DNA of 64,000 nt from Diprion similis. Lineage: Eukaryota > Arthropoda > Insecta > Hymenoptera > Diprionidae. Each line of letters opens with the position of its first letter. Position 1 is the first letter of the stretch. Location: positions 17,323,025-17,387,024 of the forward strand of contig NC_060108.1 in the NCBI RefSeq assembly GCF_021155765.1, in the 5' to 3' direction. The notes below the pieces were generated by a model, which was given only the letters and a program-made list of their open reading frames with translations, was not told where the DNA came from and made no database searches. Positions 13,101-35,060 of the stretch are shown here, piece after piece. A program made the translations under genes and the position numbers.

Positions 13101-16100
13101 CCTTATAGTTGACTGAAGAACGCGTTGGGCGGTCTTGTGTTTTCTTTTTCCTTTTCCATCTATTTTCACTTTATTCATACTCTTTTTTTCTTATTCACGG
13201 TTAAGCAAGCAGCCAATCAGATTCCTCGAAGAAACGGGCTGGCATCATGTCGCGTCGCAGGAGAGTCGAGAGACGAGAGACGGAGTAAAAAATAAACAAT
13301 TACATTTCTATAAGCCTCAAGTCGCTCGCTCGCTTTCGGTTCGTTCATTCGTTCGTATTGAACACACACACCGTAAACATGGAATTATGTTACATACAAC
13401 AATCGACGTTGTATAACGTGTACCGCGGAGTATAAACATGATGTCATTCACGTATATATATATATAGTCAAGTGCATTTTATAGTATCAGAAAATTTTTT
13501 CACCGGCTAAGTATTATTATACGTATACCTTACGTTATACGTGTAAAGTAATGTGTTACATACCATGGAGGAATAGAGAGCAAAGTTTGAAACAACCGTG
13601 TTTATCCGAAAGTCACGTTATACTTTGTTCAGATTAATTGCAATTAGCGCAACGAACTCGGTATCTATTTACACGCCATATTCACGCCTACACGCGGATA
13701 ATAATATAAGTCAGGTCACGTGACTTGCGCGTAAAATTATTACATTTTACAACGCGCAATAAGTGTAGTTACTTGTGATTCGGAGTAAGCTTGTACACGC
13801 GGTTCGTATAAGGACCTGTATTACAGTAATTGAGAATCAAACAACTTGCAATTGCTTGACGTAAAATGATAATTGAAAGCAAGTGCAGTGAAGAATGAAC
13901 AAGGCTTGGAAATTTAAAAAATTTAATTATATAAAAAACGATTCCTTCCAGATTCAAGAGGAAGAAAAAAATTATTCGGACAAGTGAAAATGTGCACAAA
14001 AAAAAAAAAACGAACTTGCACCGAACGCGGAATTTAAATTTATTACGCAAAACCGTTTTACCCTAAAAGGGGATTGCAGTTGACCATTCGAAACCACCGC
14101 GATTTTCGAGGGTTGGAAGTGAATACTGGGATAGATTGACAAAGACGAGTATATAGATGCGACAGGCAGATGTACCTAGTTTTGGCGATGGCGAAGCCTA
14201 CGACAAACGTAGGAAAATAGATATACCTCATATACCTATAAGCCTAGGTACCTCATCGCGGTTACGGGTAGGTAGACACATACACATGCAATCTTACACA
14301 TACATCCGCACATATATTTTTGCCAAACGATTGCACAATGCAGCAGGAGAAAAGAAACGGACACATATGGATCGGTTGCATGTATATATTGCTCCAGCGG
14401 TCAATTTGTTCAATGGACAATGCGATGACTTTTCGACAGTGCAGTATTTTGTTGGGACTATAGCTGTTGTACGGACATAAATCAATTCGTCCAGATGTTG
14501 GCTATATTCTCCCTGAAGTGAGCTAAGGACTTACCCTGCAGCCGCTGCTAAGCTCTGGACGCGAAGAAATTTTCGAAAAGTATAACGCGAGGCATAATCA
14601 AAAGTCGAAGAGCTTTGTTGCAGTCCCTGATATTGGAAGACAAAGAAGAAAACGTGGATCTTACGGTGTGAAGTTGGTCGTTTTTCGTAACTCACATCCA
14701 TATTTTCTAAACGAGAATCGAAACGCCGCCGCCATTACGATCCGCATGTTTTCAATTATTTGACAATTTGCTCGAAAGCTTTATTTTCACAATCGTCGAT
14801 TTATCAACACCGTTTCATCGATCATTTTTGTGCTCGATACAATAGGGCGCAATAATAGAAGAACCGGTATTTATTTTTACCCAACAAAGCACAGGAAATT
14901 GTGATTATTATTCGTTTAATTAACCCTGATTGTGTCGCGTTAAACAATGAAATTCAATTATTATAACGAACCAATTACACTCCACAGAGAATTAATACAC
15001 GTGTATATTAATGTCTTTGCGTATGTATACACGTTATACGTTATACAATACATTATACAATAACAATATTATACATACCCCTGTTCGAGTCAGGTTAACG
15101 ATTCGTATGAACGGGATACCATCCGTTGAATTTGCCTCGACAATGAGCCCCCAGCGACTGAAATTCCAAGAATTAATTCAGCCAATCGACGTCTTTCCAA
15201 ACTGTCTGCGAACTACGTGAAAACAAGTGGAAAAAGCGGAGAAAAAGAGATGCCACAATTGTATAAATGTAAACGAGAGTTGAACATCGATTAGATTAAT
15301 AATCTGCACATTCCGAGCTTCAATTGTCATTCGGACGTTGCGCCACCAAGCGGCAACGCGAACCAACCTGAACTACATTCTTTCCCCTGCGGGTATCAAA
15401 CTGCCAGTGACGAGTAAAAAAAACTCCGTCGGTACGAACGCCTGCGAGAATGATACGAGAGGTAGTCGAATTACCAGAACAAACTACGGTTTAAACTTGA
15501 AGGATTAAATACGTAGTTCAAAACAATTTCGGGGAAAAGAGTGAATAATAATTAGTTTCTTGGCAGTCAGTCCGAGTCAGTGAAGTCAATTCCTACAGAT
15601 TTGTGAGTCGGTACTCTAGATTTCAAGCTCGCAGGACGGTCGGTAAGTCGTCAGTTCGTTACCTACGAGTTTCGCTCATCGGATAAACGAATAACGTCTA
15701 GGTAAGTGGGATTGGTCGAAGCCATCAAAGCGGTGGAGCGAAGGAAGGAATAACCGAGTGTCGTCGGCGAGGCGGCACCGTTCAAAGTTTTGAAAGGCTG
15801 AAAAGAGATCGCCGGACAATGGGGACAGAAACGGGATTTAAGGATTCCGATATCCCCGATCCGATGGCGCCTGTCCGGCACAGAGTAGTGGATCTGAATT
15901 GGATCGCATTAGCCACAAAGGCACAAAAGGGAAGAGGGAAGGACGCTGCCGCCTTTCCTTCGCAACGCCGTTGCGCGTGCAACAAGGGGGATAGAGAGCG
16001 GATGGCTTTGAGTGGCTCGAAATGGGATTTGTATCTCCTCGGCTCTTATATGCACGTACGAGATATACTGCCATCCTGCATGAGATACACGTGTATAACG

Positions 16101-19100
16101 GTACGCCAAAGGATTTATCGCTTGCACAAAGCGCGTTGAACAAACATCACTCTGTGTCGTATCAAACGGAGAGGATTAAGCTTTGAAGATTATTAATAAC
16201 CGGCTACCCAACGCTACGTCACGAGACGAAAAACAAGAAAAAGCAGAGAAGGAAAAAATATATGAAGAAAGAGAATGGAAAAAAACTTTACGAGCAATCC
16301 CAACCGTGAATAGGATTTTGTGCAGAGTAAATTGATCGCTAGTAATTGTGATTATTCAATTAAGACATTATGTTCTTTTTTATTATCATTATTATTATCA
16401 TTATTATTACCTCACTCTGTCTGTCGGCGAAGATGCGAGAGAGATGAAACTCCTTGCATATATATATATATAGATACATATATACCATCCCTGTACATAG
16501 AATCCGCACGAAGTTATTATAAAGCGCGTCGAAGTGATACTTTTTATTAAATCCCACAGGCTATAATCGTAAGTTCAGATTCCGGCAGAAGGTGGTATAA
16601 TGGAAGCAAAGAATAGATTTTGGGCCACCGTTTTTTGGCTTATACATGATAAAACTAAAAATTTATTGACACCAAATTTTATGCGACGTGATACTTACTC
16701 GAGGCTATGATTTTTCTGTTTCGCTTCGAGGCCGATTTCCTTTGGTGAATAAATCAATCGAATAACACCACGATTCGCTCTAATTCATTGACTTATTTGT
16801 CATTAAGATAATTAACGTCTGTCTTTCCTTACATAATTATTTTACGCCGTTCAAATAATAGTGAAAATGGGAGTGTAAGTGCAATATCTAAGCTTAAATT
16901 ATGAAGCAGAAATTCCGGCGTCCTCTGCAAAGTCGGTGTTATATAATTTAAAACAATTCCATCCCGGTGAAGGAAAGTTGAGGGTATAAAGATGAAGTCG
17001 TTTTCACTCTTGATCTTCTCCTCTTTCATTCATTCTTTTCAACATTTCTTTCGCTTTCTTTTCTCTCTCTTTCTGTTCTCTTTTTCCCTAACAATCTAGG
17101 AAATGTATGAAAAGAGATGAACAACGCATATACCCAGCCGTGACTCGGAGATGCTCTCTATAAAGTCGCGGCATTTAAATAAAGGAATTCGAATCCCGCG
17201 AAAGGCTCCGACACCCGCCGCGGAGAATGAGAAAGACGAGGATTAAAGTTAGGTGAAAGGTCGGGTGAATATAAGGAAAGACCTGAATAGTAACCAAGTC
17301 GAAAAAAAGACAAAAAAAAAAAACACTGTCGCCTTCACGCCCACTCGTATAACGAACGAAGATCAAAACGAAGATCAAAACGAAGTAAAAGAATCGTCAC
17401 CGCAGTTTGCATTATAAAAACGTCGTGTGTGCAAAATGCGACGTAACGTGTATAATGAAGCCTCAAACCGTGATTTTCAATTACGCTCATTCATATAATA
17501 TGATATAATAAAATATAATATACATGCATAGTCGACGACGTTCCCAAAACTATCTGACCGTGAAAATATCAACAGTCAAGGTTCAGTTTCTCATTTGCCT
17601 TCGATTCAGATCTTACATTAGACGGCAAGTTATCCGTCCGCAAATCGTCGGCGTTTCAGACAGTATTGTTGGATCATTTACTACAAAAGCATGTCTAACG
17701 CGATACGGCGATCGAATTACCAACGATTAGTCGTCACAAAAGTCTAGGTGCATCGTGATCGATCCTCTATCGACTCAAGTACGTGACCAATTCTCATCGC
17801 CACTAACTAGCGCGCTTCAGTCCAAACTTCTTTGCGGTGTTATAAAAGAAAATCAATGTATAATGCGTAATTGACGATCAAAGCGCGCGCTGAAGCGCAG
17901 GCCGCGGTTATGTTTGAAAAAAAATCAACTCACCACCCCGTCGAAGTCGGTGAAATGAACTCGTCGAAGAATCTGAAACAGACAGACACTCGAAATAAAA
18001 TTGAATTCAATGCCGCAAGTGGTGGGCTAGTGATTATTTGTATAAGTGCGTAAACAGAGGGATGAAATGAAAAAAGAAAAAACATCACCAGTCAGTTTCT
18101 AATACGTTATTTAAACCTCCTAATTACATGTAACCGCATGATTGGAGGCTTTGTATTTTCGTACGAGCTAAACGTTATTACATACATATCAATTAATATA
18201 TTTGCAGGTAGTGATTTTCACCGAAACCGACCGAAGGAGATTATTAGATCGGGAACAAGAGCTCGTGTTCGTATAATTCCGGAGAGACGGTGGATTTTAT
18301 TTATCGGGGAAATGTGAGGGGTCGGGGTATTTGTTTACTGTATAAACAATCGCGTCTAGGATCGACAGAACGGTGGCAGAAATTTCGCAGCTAGGATGGG
18401 CTTTCGTCCAGCGGATCGACGCTTGCGAGGCCGCGAGGGAAAGCTCCGATATTGCGCCTTGTACACCCGCGGCTACGCGACTCATATTGAGAGCTGACAA
18501 TACCTTCAATAATAGTGACAGTTCGCTTTTGTGTGCTATTGCCAAGAGAGACAGAGATAGGCACATATCTGCTGGGTCTATCGCTCGCCTTCCGCCTCTC
18601 CCGAATCGCACCTTTTCTTCTTTCGCACGGCGTTGTATATCCCTGAGATATATATTTTTAAACGTAATTTAATGTAACGAAAGTTTAAGAAATATTTTTC
18701 TATCTTACACAAGGTGAGGAAGTTGTGGATGGAGAAATGGAAGCGAATTAAAGGGTCCGGTTTGAAAGCTGTAACTTTTATGAATCGAAAGTAGGTACCC
18801 AAGTTTCAAATATTATTAGCAAGAATTGCAAGCGAGCATTTTGACGACATCGGAAAATGCGAAATTTTACTAGAGAAAGTTTTTTAAAACATGTTTCTGT
18901 TCACAAATTAGGAAAACTTCTTTCCAGAGAAGTTCGAGAACTCGACATTTTTGAAGCTTTTTAATTTTGCAATTTCTCTCCAATCACAATCGATTGCCGT
19001 TAATCGATAAACTGCAAAGGATGTCATAAATCGGAGACATCCTTCAGCACTATTTTTTTTTTTTTTTTTCGATGAATATTTAAAAAAATAATCACGATTT

Positions 19101-22100
19101 TACTGGATCTAGATTTTGGCCACCAGTTAAAATTAGCCCACATGCATAATTTATACCCCATGCATTTTCGAATCTGTAACACATTCTAAGATTATTCTTA
19201 ATTTATTGACGATTTTTAATCCTTGTTGAGAATTCATCTTCGAATAGAACTTCAATAATAAGAATTAGCATATACTTATAATAGTTGGTTTTCAACACTT
19301 GTGTAGCAAAAAATGTCTATATCCTGGTAGAAAGAAAGTAACTTAAAATATTTCCGACAGATATGAAAATGAATTCTAAATCTTTTGTGCAAATGTGTCA
19401 TAAACATTATAATAACGTGTGAAAAATAATATTTTTCTTTATAATCTTTTTCCGGCGATTTAAAAACAACGATATCATTTCACCTAAAGTACGATAGGAC
19501 GTTTTTAAAATCAAACACATGTAAGTATGTCTGTGTGCTAAAATTAGTGCAACATAAAATATAAAAGAACGGAATGAAAAGATGATTTCGCACGCTTTCT
19601 TGCCCCTAGAGATCTTTGGTTCGAAAGAGGTTCCTGCACGGTTAATACTTGAACTAGAATGTGAGATGACGAGAGATTAGAAACGCGTTAGGCGCATATT
19701 TCTAATTGGTGAATATAAATTCGTATATATTCCGACACATAATACGGTTCTTGAAAAGAGCAAAAGTAAAAAAGCAATCCCCCCTCCTCTGTTGTATGAT
19801 CGTTACGCAGTCATGACAATCAGCAGCCTGCGTCATGAAACGAGGAATCAATTACGATGATCCAACGTCTGATCGTCGTTCGATTATTCGATAGAAACAC
19901 CCGCCGACGCCATTCCTCGCAATTAGACCTGATTCACTCACCGCCCCGTCCTTTGGACGCATTTTACACACTCACACACGGACGTACAGTGTTGTGTTTA
20001 TCGCATCTACTTTCACACTGCCAACCGTACAAGAGCCCCGCACGAATCGTCTTCGCTCCACTCGATACGGTGCCTAATTAGTTCCCGATCATGATTAATG
20101 GATTGATGTTTGGATCTATAATATCGCGACAAAGAAATTGAAAACACACGCACAAGCGATGAAAATTAGACGAACAACTTTTTCCGTATCCTCATCTTTA
20201 TCGGTCACCATGTATCAAAATATATCCAGAGTGTAGGAGAAATTGCACATTTCGCGAAGATGATAATCGAAAAATGAACTGACGCTGATTTTTCGATTGG
20301 CTTGATCCCGGTCGTCAAACGGATTCGTAAGAAGAAAGAGAAAAACCTCCAACTCTGCTCGGATATTTTTATTTTCGGCTACTGCAGCAGCCTGGCGGAG
20401 AATCGGGCGAGTAATTTGAAATCGAAATATTCCAGTCACATACGCGGTGAGCTATTGACGTATTCACCCTGTGTAACCAACAGAGCCTCCCGCCGAGTTA
20501 TAAAATACTGTATAGGTGTAACCCCTCTTCAAACAATTTTTCTCCAACCGATAACTTATTGTTTTCCATCATATCTGGTACTATTTTTCTGTTCTTATAT
20601 CCATGCCTAAACGTTCCGTTCAAAGTTTATTTCGCACTCAACGAGCTGTTGTGATTAATTTGCAATTTACCTCATCATCGATTTCTCGATCATCAATACT
20701 TTTCAATTAATCTACCGATCGTCATTCGTACAACGTTATTTGGCGAACGGGGTGTTTTCCAGTACCTGCCTAACGATGCGGGGGATCGTGGAAAAGTACG
20801 TGGAAACAATAACGTTCGGGGGCTCGTCAACAACGGAACGCGTCACGTGATTAACTGAAACAACTGCACGGGCACAGGGTTGACAATGCTGTAATCAGCG
20901 AGCTTTCCTACCGACGTATATACGTAGCACTGCGCGTTCGGTGTTCCCCCAACAATGTGCCATTGTTCACGGGTATTGTTGGTCCCCAGCCTCTGCAGCC
21001 TCTAGTCTACGAATTTATATAACAGCTATTTTATATAAACTCTCGAGTCGATTAGTTTCCTCGCCTAGATATGCACTGCGTTATACGTATTAGGGAGGTA
21101 CGACGCGTATAGGATTTACAATAAGAAAAAAATAATTTTAGAGCGTAAGATAATTAGGAAATGGATTCAGTTGAACGATCAACTGGACAAAGCTAGATTT
21201 TTCTCTATTTTAAATTCAGAGATTCGACCCTATATCGACGTTAGGGTGGCCCTTAATAAGGGTTGTTTTTTTAATTTTGATGCTCCCAGGGGCTTAAACG
21301 TGTTCAAATTAATTAAAAAAAAATTCGCTGAAAATTTGAGCTCTGCATCAACTCTGTGATAGTCCGCTTTGTGATTTTATCGAGATAACATGGGAGAAGC
21401 TTTTTTTCTTTTTGAAATCTTATAAGTCGTTGAAGCATACACCGAAAATAATGCAAAATACATATTATTGTAGAGAAGTGAACACTCGACAAAAAAGCTC
21501 TGTTGCAAAAAATTCGTAAATGAAAGCGTTCGTCTGTTAATCAACGTTCAAAGTTTGATCAAATTCGTTAATTAACATACGACCGTTTTTTTTTTTTTTT
21601 TAGAACGTTCACATCTCTAAAAAATCATGTATTCTCCATTATTTTCAGTGTATTGGTCTAATATTACATAAGATCCCAAAAATGGAGTCGAGTGTGGTTG
21701 AGGCGAGTAAAATCTCGGAAAAAATTCAAAGACAGCGATTAAATCTTGACGAACGCGATGTGAAAAAAAATAGGGAGTAAAAAGGCGAAAAGCTCGTCTA
21801 CGACGTGCCCGCATGCACTAGAAATACACAATAGATAGAAAAGCGCGCGAACAAAGTACAAAGGAGATACAGGCGTCGGATCGACACCCCGATCATTTGT
21901 ACCGTGTGTAAATATATAATATACTGCACAGACACAGCGTAGAAGAGGAATATAGATAACAGATCTACGTTGGCGAGAACGCGGGAATGAAAATCTCTAT
22001 TATGCGCACACACATATATATATATGTATGTATACAGTACATAGCACATAACAGAGAGAGATAATTCGGGGGGTATAAGTGACTTTCGGCTTGTGTATTA

Positions 22101-24182
22101 TAAGGCGCGATGTGCGTGGTGTGTATAATGCGCGACACAATGTAGCTCGTATCGCGTTCCGCGTGCATGTATACGCACGACACGCATGTACGACGGGCGT
22201 GCACACCCCCGAAGATCCGCGAATCTCGAGGGGCGTTTAGGTCCGGCAACGAGGGATGCTGTGCAGCTAGGTGAGGGCGAAAGAGGGTGAGACACGCGAC
22301 CGCTGATTATACCATTCATCGGCTGCTCTCCGAGAAAGAAGAGGTTACAGAAGGTTGAGGGGGACGAGGCGGGAGCACGTCGCCCTGGACCCTAAACGCG
22401 CCGAAGAGACGGATAGGTGACGGTTTTATTAACTTTTTATCGAAATTTTTTGTCGCCCCTTCTTCTCCGTCATGATTTTTTACGACCGATGAAAGTGTGA
22501 TGATTGTACTTGAAAGTTGATTTTTATCATTTGTTGTAAATAAAGAAGATAGAAAAAAATACAAAGTAAATAAAAATTCACGCATTTTTACGGGTAATGT
22601 TTCATTCAATCGCAAAGAACCGTCTTTCCCGGTCGAATCCCGAATAATAATTAGACGTGACTGGTTATATATGTGAGGAAGTTTGACGGGGAAACGGTCC
22701 TTACGGTACCTACATGTACATGCATTAATACCTAAGTAGACGTGTGTTATACTCCGTACGGATGCAAGTAAGGACGCGCGGATAATTTGACTAATTAGAT
22801 CGTTAGGATAATTGCGTGCCAAGGCGAGTAATCCGCAAGCAGGTGACGAGCGTGGATCCCCCTCATTATACGCCCAGCTCCTGCGGCTCGTCGCAGCGTT
22901 ATAACGTTTTCATTCTACCTGCTGCAGTGAGTGAAAAAAGTGCAATAATTACCGACATGATTTCATTTATTTACCTACTTTACGCCGTTCGTATTCTTCC
23001 TTCTTTTCTCCACCTGCTTACGAAATATTCACCGATATAGGCATGCAGCATTTATAACTTTTATACTTATATATTACGGATCGGAAAAATATATGCATAT
23101 GTATACTATATGTATACGTTATACACGAAGAGCGATATACCTTGTGAGTATTCTGTAACTTGGAAGTGTGCGAGAGAAAAGAGTAGAGAGAAGAGAAAAC
23201 AGAGATAAAGAGAGAGAAGAAAGATATCGTGCAGGAACTACAAATATTGAAATGCGTATATTTGCCTTCCTTCTCCTGGCGCGCAGTTGCTGCAGCCCGG
23301 CGATAGCATTTTATGAGACGACGCTGCGAACATAAAAGGGACATTATACCCGAGTACAGAGCTACTTCGCGGATCCGTACAGAGAATCGACCCGACACTT
23401 CGCCTCTATTAAGGACAAACCCGTATTCGCCGTGTTACGACCTCGCAACTATCCCCGACCATCAATCCGTGATATACACGTGCATTATGCGTCGCACCTC
23501 GGCTCCGTTTCCATGAGTTTTCATGTTTTCATTTCCTCTCAACTGCAGCAAATTTCACATTATTTCTTTGTTAAAATTTAGGTATAAAGAATTACACCGC
23601 CCGTTCTGTAAATGAATTAGAATGACTAAAAGTGGAAGAAAATTGAAGAAAAAAAATTGTTCAGTTTTTTAGAGAAGATTGAAGAACGAAAAATTGAAAC
23701 GCATCGAACTCTCGTAATTATATTACTCGTGCGAGCGATTCTCGAAGATATTCTAATCCGCTCGATCTCTCTGTATATACCTTGACGATCCAGCATGCGC
23801 TCATCGTTACAGTTATCTCATTCACCGGAAACTTTCACCGCTGACGAATAACGTGATTGTTGATTGGTCGATTGTAAGGGAAAATAAAAACGCGAGATCA
23901 GCCCCATAGTGCAACAATCCACGTCCGGTGATTTGAAAATAAAAAAATTGAGGGACTGAAATTTGGCAATTTGCATGAGAAAGTTTTGTTTGCGAATCAG
24001 AGCAATTCGATTCGTTTACCGCACCCGTCATTTCGTCATCATATATTTATCCTCCCCTGAAACGATGCTCGAAGAATTTCTTCACCACCACCCCTTATAG
24101 GATTTCTCCTTTCCCGGCATCTTATCGTTAATAGGTATATAGCGACGGCTGCGGTTCTCTTCCATGGCCAACGTTTATATTT

Positions 24183-24183
<1 letters not shown>

Positions 24184-24216
<33 letters not shown>
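24184..24216. repeat. (TA)n microsatellite
   Basis: Uninterrupted TA dinucleotide run. Similar TA runs occur near 33.5, 33.74, 37.23 and 40.15 kb. Confidence 0.9.
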
Positions 24217-24219
<3 letters not shown>

Positions 24220-24719
24220 TAAATATACGTATACATACACCCTCGTCTCGCCTCACCTGATAACGATTACGTTACAATAGCGAAGACACTTCGGGAGATA
24301 CTATAACAAGCTGGCGCATTTCAAGTTTACGGTGAAACAGAACAGAGTATATATACATTATATAAATACGAGTGGTGAAATTATCAAAATCAGTTGCTTG
24401 CTATACGAGTCAATAACCTATCCAAGATAAAAATTAAAAATATTCTCACGTGATTTCTATATGCTTGTTGAATTCTTTAAAAAGAAATGATAGAAACACG
24501 ATCATCATACCTAATAGAAATCCAATAAAACACAGCATAAGTAGGTACTTTCGGATAATTCAGAACAATAAACAAGATACAAATAGTTCAGCTTTAAAAG
24601 TAGGCACCCTTACATCCAAGAAATAAATGAAACGACGAGTTCGAAGATAAAGACAAAAAAAAAAAAGAAAAAGAAAAAACAATAAGAAAAAAAACAACAA
24701 AAACGAAAAGTAAAAATTT

Positions 24720-25120
24720 AACAACGTTCGACCCGAGGATGTCGAGGCAGAGTGAATCGCGCGATAGGCAGCCTCGGCGTGTGCAGCCTCTCACCGACCA
24801 CCCACCGGGTGGTTTCGTCCACCTGTTGCCTCCGCGCATATCCATGGCGGCCGCCATCTCGGTATTCGGGCGAATCAGGGAACCGGGTTCCCGGGTAGTT
24901 GTAGTGGGAGTAGAAAATCTCCCTGGGTTGGCTACGTACGTTCTCCTGCGGGAGCGGTAGCGGCGAGGGATTCCCGCGGGCTCTCGTATACGTTACGACC
25001 TTAGGAGGATTTCATTCCAGGACTCATTTTACTCTCGGCGATGATGCGAGCCGCGGGTTTCGGTCTATTTGCACAGCGAATCTGCCCAGATGAGAGCCAA
25101 AGTCACGGGTAGCCTCGCCG
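24720..25120. promoter_or_regulatory. GC- and CpG-rich patch upstream of the SoxB2 gene
   Basis: This segment is visibly richer in G, C and CpG than the flanking AT-rich DNA and lies about 0.7-1.1 kb upstream of the Sox start codon. It includes a GCGGCCGCC-type block near 24847. It could hold the promoter or a 5' non-coding exon of the Sox gene. No TATA box or clear splice donor settles this. Confidence 0.3.
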
Positions 25121-25704
25121 ATCTAGTTTCATTGGTTGGATAATATATTTTGTTAAACTGTCGATTATAAATAATAAACACCTTGACACCCGCGACTCGT
25201 CGTTGGTTTTGAATTTACAAGTCACGAACGGTACCGGCGGAATGACAGAAAAATTTTCTTCGCACGCAATAATATCGAAATTCTTCGTACAGTAAAACGG
25301 CGAACTGGATCAGACACACGCGGTTGACAATTTTGTTTTACTTCTGCAAAATTTTAACGCCGATTGTTGCTGCCGATAAAGAGAAAAACCAAGGTGTTGT
25401 AACCGCTGAGAAAAACGGTAATAAATATACGGTAAATTAAAGAAACACACAAGCAAACGGACGTAAATGAATAAATTACCGAGTAAAGAAGAATGAAAAT
25501 AAAAGTGTGCCACCCCCGTCGCCCCTGTTGTGATCATCAGACTAGATAAGAACAACTCGTTGTAAAAGTGGTTTTCATATTTATAACAAACAATAATAAA
25601 TTTGACGAGAAATTTTTCATCTGTCAAAAATAAGAGATCAAGCTGAATCGAATAAAGAATCAGGGAAAAACAAATTACTTTGATAAAGCTAGAATTGCAA
25701 CTGA

Positions 25705-32051
<6,347 letters not shown>

Positions 32052-32315
32052 AGACCGCTTCCGGTTCTCCCGGATCTGAATTTCCGCGGGAACCACGTAC
32101 CCTCCGGTTGGACGACACCTGACTGGTGGAGGATACCCCCCATGCTGTCCCCCATTCCTCGGGCCACCGTAACCACCGTTACCACCGTAAACGGATCTGC
32201 GGCCTGCGGTGCGGAGGACAGAAATTCGGCGGACGATGTTGTTAACCGATCCGCGCCGGGAGATGCGGATCTCGAATTGGACTGCAGATCACCGGCAAAG
32301 GTCAACGGCGTTTAG
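32052..32315 (+). other. In-frame extension of the Sox ORF beyond its TGA stop
   Basis: Directly after the TGA at 32049-32051, the same frame runs 87 codons without a stop to a TAG at 32313-32315. The peptide looks protein-like, with motifs PDLNFRGNHVPSGW, PDWWRIPPMLSP and a terminus SPAKVNGV. It keeps the GC-rich codon use of the exon. It could be a stop-codon readthrough extension, the ancestral C-terminus cut off by a new stop, a base-call error, or chance in GC-rich DNA, where other frames are also open over part of the interval. Confidence 0.5.
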
Positions 32316-35060
32316 TAGCAATTGTGAATTTAACTGTGAACTGTTACCTACATGTTACACGCGATTCCGCGATGCGGGTTACAACTCCTCCGGTATATCC
32401 GGGCCGTTTCTTTGAAACCGGATCTCTTTTCTTATTATATTGCTAATTACAGCGCGCTGAGATTATCCAAGAATCGATATTTATTTCCCGTTTTTTTAAC
32501 CTTATCTTAACTACTCATCGCCAATTGAACTCGCTAATTCCGATTTGTCATGCTCTGATTAAGAAGAACCGATCTTTGAAACGACACAGGCAAGCAGGCC
32601 ATTGAATTTTCAGGTTGAACAGCCAAGTTGCAAGTAGCGAGGTAGAAAGCACATTTTTTGTTTATAACAAGTTTCCTTTTTCTCTCTTTCTTTTTAAATC
32701 ACTTGCAGAGCAGCGACGTTACAGATACAATCTTTCTCTTTGTTCACACCATTCGCAGCATCATACTGTCTATACTTTCTTAAATACTCTATCTCGTTCG
32801 CACCCGATCTGATAATAACGCACCAATAATTAGGACTTTGATTATTGAAAATCAGGCTTCACCGGGAATTGCGGAGAATAGAAAGAGAAGCTAGAAAGCT
32901 ATATTTCGATTATGATATTGAAATTGAAAGAACAGAAGTAGGCGAATGGTACCGACTGTAACGTAACCTTATACAGATCCCGCATACAGTACACAATAAT
33001 AACGACAAAATTTTCAAGTTCCTGCAGAATTCCTGACATGCAGAAATGTGTAGGTTATACGCATAAAAGAAGTCAAAGGAGGTCCCCTCGCACAAACTCA
33101 TGCGGAGCTAAATGCGGATGAAAAAAAAGCACCGACACACGAGCAGATCAATTTATAATTGAGAATAGAAAAAAATCTTTGACGCTATTTCTTCCGAAGG
33201 CGGCAAGGCAAAGGGACAGACGGACGGATTCGATAAGCCGATTGACTGTGCATATATGTGGGAAATGAAAGCTTGCGCGTAGATAGCTAAGTCGAAATCC
33301 TACAAAGAGCGAATTGCCCGGGAGTGTTCCATTCCGGGTATACCTTGTACATACCCGGAGTCCGTTTCAGACGAAACGCATACGTATTATCGTACGATAT
33401 CACAGTAGATGCCTCCACCTACATATATACATATATATAAACAAGTGTGTGTACGTCTGCATGTGAATCGCGAATTGACGTAGTTTGTATACATGCATAT
33501 ATATATATATATATGCGCATACTGGCAATGGCGGAAGATAAAGTGCACAGAAAGAAGACGAGAGTAGAGTGAAGAAAAAGAAAATGATAAAGAATGAAAA
33601 AAAAAAAACTTTATAAAACGATGGAGAGAGGGAGAGGAAAAAGTAGGGGGGGGGGGGCAAAAAAAACGATTTCCAACGGAAGCAAATCTCCTCTTTGGTG
33701 ATCAGCCAGCCGAAATAAGCCAAACTCATGTGTGTATGTATATATATATATATACATAACTATATGTATAGCTGTATAACGGCGTGAGTATGTTATACAT
33801 ATATGTTCGAACACCCTCGTCGTTGCCGACGTTACACGGTGTGTGTATATATATACGTATTATTATAATACACGTTGGTATGTCACGTACGTGGACAAGT
33901 CTGTCCATCCGTCTGTTTGTCTGGCTGCCTATTCGTCTCCGATAAAGCTGAATACCGCATGTACATTGTATGTACATACGTTTTGGACCTCATTCTTATA
34001 CGGAATTATATGTATAACGTGCACAAGGCTCTAGCAGTGAATCGAAACGTTCCTTCGATCGAACTATTCGGCTGATTGATTTTTCTTCGGATTGCATTTT
34101 TAGAAATAATTTTAATTATTTTGTACGCACAAAAATATCGCGATTAAGTCAGATTGTTGTGATTAAAAACGATAATTAAGAAAACGTTTATCAACCTTTT
34201 TTTACAACATCGTATTATAATTATATGCTAATAAAGACTTGATACATTTCCAAGATGTGCGGAATGCGAAAAAAAATCTGCTTTAAAAGCAATTGCGATT
34301 TTCATTTTGGTATAAAATAATTTATTGGACCATTATATTGTTACTCTTATTATTTTATAATTTACGTATGGATATATCTATGAAATGAATGACTACAAAG
34401 TTACATGTTTTGATTATAGTAGACGGATGTAAGTTTTGTTAAGTTTGTTTGAGATCGAGGTATGTGAGAACACGAGAAAAATAAATTGTAATACGACGCG
34501 ATGTGTAAAGCATATATGCGTTTAACGAAACCCGTGACATTTGTGCAATCGTTGTTCCTTTGTTTCGTACGTTCTAGAAATATATATATAGGTGTAGGAA
34601 TATACATAAATATATGTATTTAAAATAATGTGATGAACTTTAGAAACTGTAAAGTAAAGAATACGGTTAAGGATATGTTTTCCAATTATCATGTCTGATT
34701 TTAATTCAATCGAATTCCACTACCTTTGTTTAGTTATTTAATTGTACACGTCGTTTATACGACGCACGATTTAACGATATACGTAAACATGACTTTGTTG
34801 TACAACTGAATAAATAATTAATAAATAATACAAAATAAAAACGTTGAGCCCAACGAAACGTTGCGTTTACATTTGAAAATAATGATCGAGGTATCAATAG
34901 GCTATTCCGTGAAAAAATAACGGTAGATTATTATACTTGTTATACTAACTCCTTACAAGTATATATATATGTATATGAAAACGAACAAACAAACAAAAAT
35001 CACAATCTGTAATATAATAGAATTAAAATATGACCCTTGTAAATAAATCGAGAATAAATT
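32316..35060 (+). other. Probable 3'UTR and downstream DNA of the Sox gene
   Basis: AT-rich, non-coding, with several TA microsatellites. AATAAA-type signals cluster at about 34810-34840 and again near 35041-35057, so the transcript may end here. The actual cleavage site cannot be read from sequence alone. Confidence 0.35.

Noticed and set aside
21240-21330. Sequence resembling a dispersed repeat (TTAGGGTGGCCCTTAATAAG)
   Set aside because: It looks repeat-like, but I found no second copy or terminal structure inside the window to support a call.
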